Origin: Bacteroidaceae bacterium | GTDB lineage: Bacteria; Bacteroidota; Bacteroidia; Bacteroidales; Bacteroidaceae | DNA length: 64,000 bases | Reading direction: 5' to 3' | NCBI GenBank assembly: GCA_017466325.1 | Contig: JAFTUK010000037.1 | Coordinates: 1 to 64,000 of the forward strand | Shown: positions 41,918 to 50,456 of the stretch, in pieces | Layout of the letters: every line of letters begins with the position of its first letter | Numbering within the stretch: the first letter of the stretch is position 1 | Position numbers and translations under genes: made by a program | The notes under the pieces: model-generated | The model's input: the letters and a program-made list of their open reading frames with translations, nothing else | What the model was told of the DNA's origin: nothing | Databases searched by the model: none

Positions 41918-41925
41918 CAAAGATA
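41918..41925 (-). promoter_or_regulatory. -7 element of the ZIP gene
   Basis: TATCTTTG on the minus strand, 23 bp before the ATG. It overlaps the end of the inverted-repeat element starting at 41920. Confidence 0.5.
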
Positions 41926-41981
41926 CGATTAAGCGAGAGAAAAAGCAAATGTTATTTGATTTTTCCGAGCGAGAGTATCTT
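41920..41981. repeat. 62-bp inverted-repeat element, copy 2
   Basis: Ends AAGATAC and GTATCTT; inside GATTAAGCGAGAG, AT-rich middle, CCGAGCGAGAG. Same layout as copy 1 at 26003. The 344-bp gap 41895-42238 is almost entirely repeats: this copy, copy 3 and hairpin cluster C. Confidence 0.65.
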
Positions 41982-41996
41982 AGAGTCGCAAGACTC

Positions 41997-42060
41997 AAGG
42001 ATACGATTAAGTGAGAGAAATCCCAAATAATTTGAGGATTTCCGAGCGAGAGTATCTTGG
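41997..42060. repeat. Inverted-repeat element, copy 3
   Basis: Ends AAGGATAC and GTATCTTGG; GATTAAGTGAGAG and CCGAGCGAGAG are kept, the middle differs. A small GAGTC-GCAA-GACTC hairpin lies between copies 2 and 3. Confidence 0.65.
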
Positions 42061-42107
42061 AAGCACCAGAGTTTGGACTCATTCTTCGGGAGTTCCCATT
42101 TCTGTCC

Positions 42108-42180
42108 TCGGTGGCGGTAAAATGAGCCGCCACTGGCGGTGAACTTTATCGCCGAGGGCGGTTCATTTTACCGCCACCGA
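42108..42180. repeat. Three hairpins with 22-bp period inside an 18-bp inverted repeat (element C)
   Basis: GGCGGT starts units at 42113, 42135 and 42157 (period 22), each closing with CCGCC or TCGCC. The first and third units are complementary, giving a perfect 18-bp inverted repeat (42108-42125 with 42163-42180). It lies 58 bp beyond the tatC stop. Same design as elements A and B. Confidence 0.75.
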
Positions 42181-42238
42181 CGGCTAACGGAAGCCCCCTA
42201 TAGGGCCAACAGCAAGAAAACACGTTAACTACGTAATC

Positions 42239-43024
42239 TTACGACTTAGACCTCCCGACGATCCAGATGCTGGATTCGTACAACAGCCACATGGGCATGG
42301 AGACAAGCAGGAGGGTGAAGACATCGGCGGTGGGGGTGATGATTGCTCCTACTACGAGCAGGGCCACAACAACATGGCGGCTGTAGCGGCGCATCATGCC
42401 GGCATTGATGATGCCCATGCGACCCATTATCCAGCACACGACAGGGATTTCAAACACGAGACCCATGGAGAGGCTTATCGTCAGGAGAGTGTCGATGTAG
42501 GACTCTATAGTTACGGTGTTCTCCACCACATCGCTGACCTGATACGTGCCGAGGAAACGGAACGTGAGGGGAAAAATGAGGAAGTAACTGAGCAGCATGC
42601 CCGACATGAACATGACATAACCGCTGGAAACGAGTTGCACGGCATAGTGCCTCTCCCTGTCATACAGTGCCGGGGAAACGAAACGGAACAATAAATATAT
42701 AATGTATGGCAGGGCAAGCATGAAGCCCACATAAAAAGAGGTCTTGACATGCAAGAGGAACTGCTGTGCCAAGCCCGTGTTGATGAGGCGCACGTCCATG
42801 GGGAGCATGGCACTGCCCTCCCCTGCTCCGGAAAAGAATTCCGCCACCCGTTGCAACAGGCGGTAGGTAATGAAGTCCGCCTGCCGGGGGGCAAGGATAA
42901 TGCCGAACAACGCATCCTTGAAGCAGAAGGCCGCAACGGCGCACACCGCCACGGCAATGATCATGCGGATAAGACTGCTGCGCAACTCGTCGAGATGCTC
43001 CCAAAAGGTTTGAGGTTCAGACAC
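42239..43024 (-). CDS. tatC: Sec-independent protein translocase TatC
   Basis: A 261-residue membrane protein with six spans that binds twin-arginine signal peptides. FWEHLDELRSSLIR is the conserved N-terminal (HLxELRxR) motif and RFVSPALYDRERHYA the loop after span 2. Length is normal. It follows tatA by 76 bp in which a 9-bp minisatellite sits. Confidence 0.95.
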   Translation of the reverse strand: MSEPQTFWEHLDELRSSLIRMIIAVAVCAVAAFCFKDALFGIILAPRQADFITYRLLQRVAEFFSGAGEGSAMLPMDVRLINTGLAQQFLLHVKTSFYVGFMLALPYIIYLLFRFVSPALYDRERHYAVQLVSSGYVMFMSGMLLSYFLIFPLTFRFLGTYQVSDVVENTVTIESYIDTLLTISLSMGLVFEIPVVCWIMGRMGIINAGMMRRYSRHVVVALLVVGAIITPTADVFTLLLVSMPMWLLYESSIWIVGRSKS

Positions 43025-43051
43025 GGGTGACTGGAGTGAAAGGGTGTAGGG

Positions 43052-43096
43052 AGTTTAGGGACTTTAAAGTACTTAGGGTCCTTAGAGTCCTTAGGG
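43052..43096. repeat. 9-bp minisatellite between tatA and tatC
   Basis: Five units: AGTTTAGGG, ACTTTAAAG, TACTTAGGG, TCCTTAGAG, TCCTTAGGG. Adjacent units partly pair, so it may affect tatC translation or processing. Confidence 0.6.
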
Positions 43097-43100
43097 ATAA

Positions 43101-43262
43101 TTATTCTTCTTTCTTCTCTTCCTCCTTGCCGTTCATGCCGTCCTTGAAACTGCGCACGCCCTTTCCAAGGCCCTTCATGAGTTCTGGTATCTTCTTGCCT
43201 CCGAAGAGAAGCAGTACCACAAGGGCAATGACGATAATCTCTTGTAATCCTATTCCGAACAT
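43101..43262 (-). CDS. tatA: Twin-arginine translocase pore subunit TatA
   Basis: A 53-residue gene read directly: ATG at 43262, stop at 43101. One membrane helix ([19 protein letters not shown]) with the FG(x)KK(I/L)P hinge, then an amphipathic helix ([15 protein letters not shown]) and an acidic-basic tail. This is the standard TatA plan; it oligomerises to form the pore used by TatC-bound substrates. It stands just upstream of tatC and 41 bp downstream of a Tat-signal reductase gene. Confidence 0.93.
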   Translation of the reverse strand: MFGIGLQEIIVIALVVLLLFGGKKIPELMKGLGKGVRSFKDGMNGKEEEKKEE

Positions 43263-43303
43263 ATTGGTTTCGTTTACTTGTTAGTGTTGTTCTTGCATTA
43301 TAC

Positions 43304-44662
43304 CTACAGGGTATCCCTTTTCAGTTTCTCAATGAAGGCATCTATCTTGTGCAGCTCCTTAGGGATGTTTATCCTCTGCGGGCAGTGATGGTTGCACTGC
43401 TTGCATCCGATGCAATGGTCGGCCTGTCGCAACTTGGGCACGCTACGGTCGTAACCCACCAGGAAGGCACGGCGTGCCTTGCGATAGTTCTCGTCCTGGC
43501 GGCTTTCGGGCACGTTGCCTTCATTCACGCACTTGTTGTAGTGCAGGAGAATGGCCGGTATGTCTATGCCGTAGGGGCAGGGCATGCAATACTTGCAATC
43601 GTTGCAGGGGATGGTGGGATACTGCTCTATGAGTTTGGCGGTATCGAAGAGGAACTGGGTCTCATCCGAGGTCAGCGACACAAGGGGCGAGAAGGAACGG
43701 ATGTTGTCCTGCAGGTGCTCCATGTAGGTCATACCGCTGAGTACGGTGAACACATTGGTTTGAGTGCCCAGGAAACGGAATGCCCACGAAGCAACGCTTC
43801 GCTCGGGGCTGCGCTGCTTCAGACGTCCCACGATATGGTCGGGGAGTTTGGACAGACGGCCTCCGAGAAGGGGTTCCATCACCATTACGGGTATGCCCCG
43901 CTTGGCACACTCGTTGTAGAGGTATTCCGCACCTATGCCGCTTCCCTTGGCAATGTGCCAGTCCACGTAGTTCATCTGCAGGAGCACGAAGTCCCAATGG
44001 TATGTGTCGTGCAGGGCAAGGAGTTCGTCGAACACCTCCTTGGAACCGTGGAAAGACCATCCAAGATGACGGATACGGCCGGCCTTGCGCTCCTCCTGAA
44101 GGAAGTCCAGCATACCGTTGTCCACGTAGCGCTTGCGGAAATTGTCCATACCTCCGCCACCCAAGGAGTGAAGCAGGTAGTAGTCGATATAGTCCACCTG
44201 CAATTCGCGGAAGGAGCGGTGGTACATGGCCAGGGAGTTCTCGCGTGAGGAGTCGGAGAAGTTGGAGAGTTTCGTGGAGACATAGTACGACTCGCGCGGA
44301 TGGCGCTTGAGGGCGATACCCGTGGCACGCTCCGACTTGCCCTGCACATAGACAGGCGACGTGTCGAAGAAGTTTACACCGTGCTCTATGGCATAATCCA
44401 CAAGGCTGTTCACCGCCTCCTGGTCAATGATGTCTCCCTTGCCCTCGGGATTGGGGATGGTGGGCCATCGCATGCAACCGTAGCCGAGCAGGGAAACCTT
44501 ATCCTCGCCCAGGGCAGGGAAACTGCGGTATGTCATCTTGTCAGTGGGAACAGGGCCAAGTTCGCCTGCCCCCCCTGCCTGCTCCTGTCCTGCACCGCAT
44601 CCCGCCAGGGCTGCCGTAGCGGAAGTGACACCCAGTATCTTGAGAAATTCGCGTCTATCCAT
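43304..44662 (-). CDS. Tat-exported aldo/keto reductase with ferredoxin-type C-terminus
   Basis: A 452-residue protein. DRREFLKILG at residues 2-11 is a twin-arginine signal, followed by a hydrophobic stretch and an AGC near 20-22 that could be a lipobox. Residues 45-340 form an aldo/keto reductase barrel (Asp-Tyr-Lys-His family; FFDTSPVYVQGKSE). The C-terminal 100 residues carry CNDCKYCMPCPYGI and CIGCKQCNHHCP, two [4Fe-4S] motifs. Such iron-sulfur reductases are common in gut anaerobes; the natural substrate is unknown. Its genomic place beside tatA-tatC marks it as a likely Tat client. Confidence 0.9.
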   Translation of the reverse strand: MDRREFLKILGVTSATAALAGCGAGQEQAGGAGELGPVPTDKMTYRSFPALGEDKVSLLGYGCMRWPTIPNPEGKGDIIDQEAVNSLVDYAIEHGVNFFDTSPVYVQGKSERATGIALKRHPRESYYVSTKLSNFSDSSRENSLAMYHRSFRELQVDYIDYYLLHSLGGGGMDNFRKRYVDNGMLDFLQEERKAGRIRHLGWSFHGSKEVFDELLALHDTYHWDFVLLQMNYVDWHIAKGSGIGAEYLYNECAKRGIPVMVMEPLLGGRLSKLPDHIVGRLKQRSPERSVASWAFRFLGTQTNVFTVLSGMTYMEHLQDNIRSFSPLVSLTSDETQFLFDTAKLIEQYPTIPCNDCKYCMPCPYGIDIPAILLHYNKCVNEGNVPESRQDENYRKARRAFLVGYDRSVPKLRQADHCIGCKQCNHHCPQRINIPKELHKIDAFIEKLKRDTL

Positions 44663-44678
44663 AGTGTTCTTATATATA

Positions 44679-46172
44679 TTATATTATACGGTGACTGTCG
44701 TGCCCTTCCACATAAATGGCGCTGAAGGGACGTGCCGGACAAAGGTTCTCGCATGCGCCGCATCCTATGCAGCGCTCGGTGTTGACAACAGGTATCTTCA
44801 GTTTCTTCTTGCCGCCGTCCTCCAGATCAACCATCTGTATGGCTCCCGTAGGACAATGGCGCTCGCAATTGCCACACGACTGACCGTCGCGCACGGGGAT
44901 GCAGTTCTTCCTGATCCACACGGCATGGCCTATCTGCACGGAGGACTTCTCCTCGCGTGTAATGGGATGTATGGCACCCGTAGGGCAGACATCGGCGCAC
45001 CTGGTACATTCGGGGCGGCAATATCCACGCTCGTAGGACATCTCGGGTTGCATAAGCCGTGAAAGGTCGGAAGAGGGTCTGAGCACTCCATTGGGGCATG
45101 CGGACACGCAAAGTTGGCATGCCGTACAATGCTGGGCGAAATGGCGTGCGCTCATGGCTCCTGAGGGCAGGATGTGCTTCTCGCGCTTGGGGGCCACCTT
45201 GTCCTCTATCTCGGCCAAACCGCCATCCACCTTCGTCTTCTGTGCCTTCAGGGCTGTGGATGCCATGAAGACCGCACCACCGGCAAGAAAGGCACGGCGG
45301 GAGTCGGACACCTTTTCATTAGAGGGCGTATCGCACTGGCACGAGGTGCACTGGGCAGGCTTGTGGGCATAGCGTATGGCTCCCTTCTTGCACTTGCCTA
45401 TGCAATCCATACATGCCACGCAACGGCTATAGTCAATCCTGTGACCTGCCACATCTATGCACGAAGCCTTGCAGTTCCTGGCACAAAGTCCGCAATCTAT
45501 GCACTTGCTCGTGTCTATGACGGGACGAAACCATGAGAAGCGCGACAGGAAACCCAACACCGTGCCTACGGGACAGATGGTATTGCAATATGTGCGACCG
45601 CCACGCCATGCCAGCACGGCAAGCACAAGCAGGGTGCAGACGGCCACGCCAAGGGTAAGGCCGCTCTTCTGCCACACCTCGGTTTCGTAAAACGCATAAC
45701 TGCCGGCACGCTCTGTCAGGTAGGCCAAACCGTTGTTGCCCCATTGCCACAAGGGGGCGAGAAGGCTACCGGCAATACGTCCGTATGCACTATAAGGTGC
45801 AATGAGTTTGGCCAGCACACCACCGCCCAATGCCAGGGAAAGGATGAACAGCACCAGCATGATGTAGCGGAGCCATGACTTGGCCGGAGAATAGGTGTAG
45901 CGGTTCTTTCTGGCCTTCTTTCCCATCCAGGCGAATATGTCCTGCATAATGCCGAGGGGACAGATTATGGAGCAGTAGACACGTCCGAACACAAGGGTAA
46001 GCACCACGAGCAGTACCACCACTCCAAAGTTCATTGCCAATACAGCAGGCAGGAACTGCACCTTCGCCATCCATCCGAACCAAAGGTGGACGGTACCGGT
46101 GAAGTCAAGGAACAAGGCCGTAACGAGCAAGAAGAATATCGTTGCCAGGCCAATTCTCAGTTTTCTCAACAT
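44679..46172 (-). CDS. Polyferredoxin, NapH-like membrane part fused to NapG-like part with internal twin-arginine
   Basis: A 497-residue iron-sulfur membrane protein. Residues 1-210 have four to five spans with CSIICPLG and CNTICPVG, as in NapH/MauN quinol-linked ferredoxins. Residues 224-265 hold two [4Fe-4S] sites (CIDCGLCARNC, CVACMDCIGKC). Then SDSRRAFLAGGAVFMAS (288-304) is a twin-arginine motif followed by a hydrophobic stretch, and residues 345-480 hold four more cluster motifs (CTACQLCVSACP, CTRCADVCP, CGNCERHCP, CIGCGACENLCP). It could move electrons from quinol or cytoplasmic donors to the exported reductase next door. Confidence 0.88.
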   Translation of the reverse strand: MLRKLRIGLATIFFLLVTALFLDFTGTVHLWFGWMAKVQFLPAVLAMNFGVVVLLVVLTLVFGRVYCSIICPLGIMQDIFAWMGKKARKNRYTYSPAKSWLRYIMLVLFILSLALGGGVLAKLIAPYSAYGRIAGSLLAPLWQWGNNGLAYLTERAGSYAFYETEVWQKSGLTLGVAVCTLLVLAVLAWRGGRTYCNTICPVGTVLGFLSRFSWFRPVIDTSKCIDCGLCARNCKASCIDVAGHRIDYSRCVACMDCIGKCKKGAIRYAHKPAQCTSCQCDTPSNEKVSDSRRAFLAGGAVFMASTALKAQKTKVDGGLAEIEDKVAPKREKHILPSGAMSARHFAQHCTACQLCVSACPNGVLRPSSDLSRLMQPEMSYERGYCRPECTRCADVCPTGAIHPITREEKSSVQIGHAVWIRKNCIPVRDGQSCGNCERHCPTGAIQMVDLEDGGKKKLKIPVVNTERCIGCGACENLCPARPFSAIYVEGHDSHRII

Positions 46173-46200
46173 GGTATATAAAATATTATCAAGACAACAT

Positions 46201-46220
46201 TAAACCCCAATAGGTCAGTA
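46201..46220 (-). repeat. Copy of dispersed AATGACC-ATTTGG motif (inverted partner)
   Basis: Minus-strand TACTGACCTATTGGGGTTTA. It faces the copy at 46232, so the two form an imperfect inverted repeat between ribE and the polyferredoxin gene. Confidence 0.55.
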
Positions 46221-46231
46221 GACTGTTACCA

Positions 46232-46253
46232 GCTAATGACTGATTTGGGTTAA
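46232..46253 (+). repeat. Copy of dispersed AATGACC-ATTTGG motif
   Basis: Reads CTAATGACTGATTTGGGTTA and overlaps the stop codon of ribE (46250-46252). Confidence 0.55.
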
Positions 46254-46852
46254 AGCAATGAGTTCATCCGGGCCAGATACTTGCCGATGATGTCGAACTC
46301 GAGGTTGACCACCGTGCCGACCTTGAAATTATGGAAGTTGGTGTGCTCAAAGGTGTAGGGAATGATGCAGACCTGGAAGGTGTCGTCCGTGGGACGGCAT
46401 ACGGTGAGGGATACACCGTTGACGGTTACACTCCCCTTGTCCACACAGAAATATCCCCTGCGTACCATATCCTTGCTGCTCTCGTACTTGAAAGTGAACT
46501 GATGCGAACCTTCCTGGTCCTCTATGGCTATGCAACGTGCCGTCTGGTCGACATGACCCTGAACAATGTGGCCGTCCAAACGACCGTTCATGAGCATCGA
46601 ACGCTCCACATTGACCTCGTCGCCCACGGAGAGCAGACCTATATTGGTGCACTCCAGAGTCTCGCGCATGGCAGTAACGGTGTACGTACCGTCCTGTATG
46701 CTCACCACGGTAAGGCACACACCGTTGTGCGCCACACTTTGGTCAATGCTGAGTTCATCTACAAATGAGCATGAAAGGGTCAGATGCACATTGTCCTGCT
46801 CATGAACAATGCCCACAACACTGGCGGTTTCTTCTACAATACCACTGAACAT
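46250..46852 (-). CDS. ribE: Riboflavin synthase, alpha chain
   Basis: A 200-residue lumazine-binding enzyme that makes riboflavin from two molecules of 6,7-dimethyl-8-ribityllumazine. It has the two homologous barrels: MFSGIVEETASV...HNGVCLTV and GHIVQGHVDQTA...VNGVSLTV. Length is normal. No FMN riboswitch is seen in the 212-bp upstream gap. Alone in its transcript or read into the polyferredoxin gene 78 bp downstream. Confidence 0.95.
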   Translation of the reverse strand: MFSGIVEETASVVGIVHEQDNVHLTLSCSFVDELSIDQSVAHNGVCLTVVSIQDGTYTVTAMRETLECTNIGLLSVGDEVNVERSMLMNGRLDGHIVQGHVDQTARCIAIEDQEGSHQFTFKYESSKDMVRRGYFCVDKGSVTVNGVSLTVCRPTDDTFQVCIIPYTFEHTNFHNFKVGTVVNLEFDIIGKYLARMNSLL

Positions 46853-46892
46853 ATATTCTCTAAATTATAGGGTGTTTTATGCTATACGCAGG

Positions 46893-46900
46893 CAAAGATA
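46893..46900 (-). promoter_or_regulatory. -7 element of ribE
   Basis: TATCTTTG on the minus strand, 40 bp before the ATG. Confidence 0.5.
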
Positions 46901-47031
46901 CAAAGTTTTATGCACATAACACCCCGCCTCCTACTCCTAAAAAATGTTAACGTATGAAACCAAACTTCATCTTATCAGTCAAAATGAAGAAATAATACAC
47001 ATGCGAAAAAAATTAATTTCGTAACTTTGCG

Positions 47032-47039
47032 CAGGAAAA
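47032..47039 (+). promoter_or_regulatory. -7 element of the efflux operon
   Basis: TAACTTTG, 25 bp before the tolC-like gene. No clear -33 element. Confidence 0.5.
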
Positions 47040-47064
47040 TAAATAACGACATTCCATAAAAACA

Positions 47065-48396
47065 ATGATGAGAAAATCAGCAATCGCTCTGTTCATGATG
47101 TGCACCATGAGTGCATGGGCAGAGACATGGACCCTGCACGACTGCATACAGCATGCCATGCAGAACAACATCACCGTACGCAAGAACCGTATCAGCGAGG
47201 AGAGCAGCGAAGCATCGCTGACCCAAAGCAAAAGCGCCCTGTGGCCTTCACTCAGTTTCAGCACCTCGCATGGCGTGAACTACCGCCCCGGACAGGAAAC
47301 GGAATCCATCCGTCCCGTCGACGGAGAACTTGTAAGCACACCCAACACCAGCTGGAACAGTTCATACGGAATAAACATGAACTGGACAGTGTGGAACGGA
47401 GGCATAAACCACAAGAACGTGAAGGCACAGGAGGTAACCGGCGAAATCAACCGCCTGGCCACAGAGACAAGCGAACTGACCGTACAGGAACAGATAGTAC
47501 AACTCTACGTGCAGATCATGTACACGAGAGAGGCGGTAAAGGTGAACCAGGCTCTTGTGGAAACGGCACGCCAACAGTACGAAAGGGGCTGCGAAATGCA
47601 CAAGGAGGGACAGATGTCCAAGGCTGATCTGGTACAACTGGAGGCCCAGTATGCCAGCGCACAATACGATGTGGTGAATAGCAATGCCCAAGTGCAGAAC
47701 TATATCATGCAACTGAAAAAGTTGCTCCAACTTGACATGGATGTGGATTTTGACGTAACAGGCAACACACCCTCGGACGAAGCCGTGATGGCAGTCATCC
47801 CCCAAGCCGAGAGCGTATATGAAAAAGCACTGCTCACACGACCCGAAATACGCAGTGCCGAGAAAAGCATAGAGAGTGCCGAACTGCAATATAACATAGC
47901 AAAGCGCGGATACTACCCCACCATAGGACTAAACGCAGGCATATCCGACAGCCACAATTCGGGCAGCCAGAACGATGTAGGCAAGCAGATGAAGAACAAC
48001 CTGAACATGAGCGCATCGGTGAGCCTCAGCGTTCCCATCTGGGACCAGCGCCGTACCAGCACGAACAAGCAGAAGGCCCTACTGCAGAAGACAACCGCAC
48101 AACTGGATCTGGAGGACAGGAAGAGCAGTCTGTCAAACACCATAGAGCAGTTCTGGCTGAATGCCGTGACCGGACAGAACCGCTTTGTCTCCGCACAGGC
48201 CAAATGCAAGAGCCAGCAGGCAAGTTACGAACTGGTAAACGAGCAGTTCAACAACGGCCTGAAAAATGTCGTTGACGTACTGCAAAGCCGCGACAACATC
48301 CTGGCGGCAGAACAGGATAAACTCCAGAGCAAATACACCTTCTTGCTGAACCTGCAACTGCTCAAGTTCTACATGGGCGAGAACCTTGACCTGTAA
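47065..48396 (+). CDS. TolC-family outer-membrane efflux protein
   Basis: A 443-residue exported protein (signal peptide 1-20, AWA-E) with two OEP repeats rich in long heptad helices. LHDCIQHAMQNNITVRKNRI is the usual start and ALLQKTTAQLDLEDRKSSL a coiled-coil stretch. It forms the trimeric outer-membrane channel for the MacA/MacB-like pump encoded next. A second ATG one codon later (47068) is also possible. Confidence 0.92.
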   Translation: MMRKSAIALFMMCTMSAWAETWTLHDCIQHAMQNNITVRKNRISEESSEASLTQSKSALWPSLSFSTSHGVNYRPGQETESIRPVDGELVSTPNTSWNSSYGINMNWTVWNGGINHKNVKAQEVTGEINRLATETSELTVQEQIVQLYVQIMYTREAVKVNQALVETARQQYERGCEMHKEGQMSKADLVQLEAQYASAQYDVVNSNAQVQNYIMQLKKLLQLDMDVDFDVTGNTPSDEAVMAVIPQAESVYEKALLTRPEIRSAEKSIESAELQYNIAKRGYYPTIGLNAGISDSHNSGSQNDVGKQMKNNLNMSASVSLSVPIWDQRRTSTNKQKALLQKTTAQLDLEDRKSSLSNTIEQFWLNAVTGQNRFVSAQAKCKSQQASYELVNEQFNNGLKNVVDVLQSRDNILAAEQDKLQSKYTFLLNLQLLKFYMGENLDL

Positions 48397-48451
48397 GACG
48401 GATTAACAGAAACTACAAAGAAGAACAACAAGAAACAATACAACAACAGAC

Positions 48452-49609
48452 ATGAAGAAAAATATTATCATGGCACTGGCACTGGCCTCAATGCTGGTTG
48501 CTTGCGAAAGCGGTCCGAAGTTTGAATATACAGAAGGCGAGATTACCCGCGGCGACATCACCACAAGCGTCACCGCCACTGGTACCATCGAACCTGTGAC
48601 AAGCGTACAGGTAGGTACACAGGTGTCAGGCATAGTAAGCAAACTGTATGTGGACTACAACAGCGTGGTGAAGGCAGGACAGGTGATAGCCGAACTGGAC
48701 CGCACAAACCTGATTTCCGAACTGGAGAGCGCCACGGCTCAGTTGCGCAGCGCAGAAAGCGACTACGAGTACCAGAAGACAAACCACGAGAGATACAGGA
48801 ACCTGTACGACAAGGGCCTGGTGTCTGCCAACGAGTACGAGAAGGCACGCCTTTCATACAGCCAGTCGGAACAGACCGTTACCCAGCGCAGGGAAAACGT
48901 CAAGAAAGCCCGCACCAACCTGGGATACGCCACCATTACCAGCCCCATAGACGGCGTGGTACTTAGCAAGGAGGTGGAAGAGGGACAGACCGTGGCTTCA
49001 AGTTTCAACACCCCCACCCTGTTCAACATAGCACAGGACCTGACACAGATGCGCGTGATTGCCGACGTGGATGAAGCCGACATAGGCGAGGTGCGCGAAG
49101 GACAGCGTGTAAGTTTCACCGTGGATGCCTTCCCCAGCATGGTGTTCGAGGGCAGCGTGCAGCAGGTCCGCCAGGAGGCAGCAACAGAAAGCAACGTCGT
49201 TACCTACGAGGTGGTGATATCCGCTCCCAACGATGACCTGAAACTGAAACCCGGACTGACGGCAAACGTGACGATATTCACCATGGAGGTAAAAGACGTT
49301 GTCACCGTTCCTGCCAAGGCGCTGCGCTTCACTCCGCGCGAGATGATGCTGAACAAGGACGAGAGCATAGAGGACTGCCAGGGCAAGAGCAAGGTGTGGA
49401 TGCGCCAGGGCAACACATACAAGGCAGTGAGCGTGGAAACAGGCGTGACAAACGGCATGCTCACCGAGGTGAAGAGCGGCCTGAAGCCCGGCGACATGGT
49501 GGTTACCGACCTGCGTGCACAGATGCCCGAGGTGGAGCAGCAGCAGACACAGAACCCCTTCATGCCCGGTCCCCGCAACAGGAACAACAACAAGAACGCA
49601 AAGAAGTAA
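48452..49609 (+). CDS. MacA-like periplasmic adaptor lipoprotein
   Basis: A 385-residue membrane fusion protein. LASMLVACESG shows a lipobox (Cys18), so it is probably a lipoprotein. The barrel-sandwich hybrid (VQVGTQVSGIVSKLYVDYNS and ITSPIDGVVLSKEVEEGQTV) encloses a helical hairpin of about 75 residues, then a beta-barrel and membrane-proximal domain. The tail is polar (PGPRNRNNNKNAKK). It links the ABC permease to the TolC-like channel. 55 bp after the channel gene. Confidence 0.92.
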   Translation: MKKNIIMALALASMLVACESGPKFEYTEGEITRGDITTSVTATGTIEPVTSVQVGTQVSGIVSKLYVDYNSVVKAGQVIAELDRTNLISELESATAQLRSAESDYEYQKTNHERYRNLYDKGLVSANEYEKARLSYSQSEQTVTQRRENVKKARTNLGYATITSPIDGVVLSKEVEEGQTVASSFNTPTLFNIAQDLTQMRVIADVDEADIGEVREGQRVSFTVDAFPSMVFEGSVQQVRQEAATESNVVTYEVVISAPNDDLKLKPGLTANVTIFTMEVKDVVTVPAKALRFTPREMMLNKDESIEDCQGKSKVWMRQGNTYKAVSVETGVTNGMLTEVKSGLKPGDMVVTDLRAQMPEVEQQQTQNPFMPGPRNRNNNKNAKK

Positions 49610-49646
49610 AAGTGGCCAGACCCCATACTGACACAACACAAATATT

Positions 49647-50432
49647 ATGGCTGAATTCAAGGAAAACACCAACGTGGACGAACACGGACGCAAATGCATC
49701 ATAGAACTGCAGAACGTGAAGCGCGAGTTCCATGTCGGAAGCGAAACAGTAAGGGCCCTCAGAGGGGTTTCGTTCAAGATACATGAAGGCGAGTTCGTTA
49801 CCATCATGGGCACATCGGGTTCGGGCAAGTCTACCCTGCTCAACCAACTGGGATGCCTGGACACTCCCACCAGCGGCGAATACTTCCTGGACGGAGTTCC
49901 CGTCAGGAAGATGAAGCGCAGGGAAAGGGCCGTACTCAGGAACAGGAAGATAGGTTTCATCTTCCAGAACTACAACCTGCTGGCAAAGACCACCGCCGTG
50001 GAGAACGTGGAACTGCCCCTGATGTACAACAAGAACTACAACTCGCGCCAACGCCGCGAGGCTGCGGTAAAGGCATTGCAGCAGGTGGGGCTGGGCGACC
50101 GCCTGGAACACAAGTCCAACCAGATGTCGGGCGGACAGATGCAGCGTGTGGCCATAGCACGTGCCCTGGTAAACAATCCTGCCGTGATACTTGCCGACGA
50201 GGCAACAGGTAATCTGGACACCAGGACTTCGTTTGAAATCCTCTGCCTTTTCCAGGAACTGCACCGCCAGGGGCGTACGATAATCTTTGTGACGCACAAT
50301 CCCGAAATAGCACAGTACTCGAGCCGCAACATCATGCTGCGCGACGGCAAGATACGCTCCGACATCATGAACGAAAACATACTCAGTGCCAAGGAAGCGC
50401 TCGACGCACTGCCTTTGCCCCAGGACGACTAA
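49647..50432 (+). CDS. MacB-type ABC transporter ATP-binding protein
   Basis: A 261-residue ATPase of the MacB/LolD group. GTSGSGKS is Walker A (about residue 54), MSGGQMQRVAIARAL the ABC signature and ILADEATGNLD Walker B. Here ATPase and permease are separate genes, unlike E. coli MacB where they are fused. It powers the pump with the permease downstream, 24 bp away. Confidence 0.95.
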   Translation: MAEFKENTNVDEHGRKCIIELQNVKREFHVGSETVRALRGVSFKIHEGEFVTIMGTSGSGKSTLLNQLGCLDTPTSGEYFLDGVPVRKMKRRERAVLRNRKIGFIFQNYNLLAKTTAVENVELPLMYNKNYNSRQRREAAVKALQQVGLGDRLEHKSNQMSGGQMQRVAIARALVNNPAVILADEATGNLDTRTSFEILCLFQELHRQGRTIIFVTHNPEIAQYSSRNIMLRDGKIRSDIMNENILSAKEALDALPLPQDD

Positions 50433-50456
50433 CCAGACATAAACAGAAAGACCACA

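Noticed and set aside
46853-47064. FMN riboswitch before riboflavin synthase
   Set aside because: The gap is short between promoter and start (about 40 bp) and no conserved RFN stems are present.
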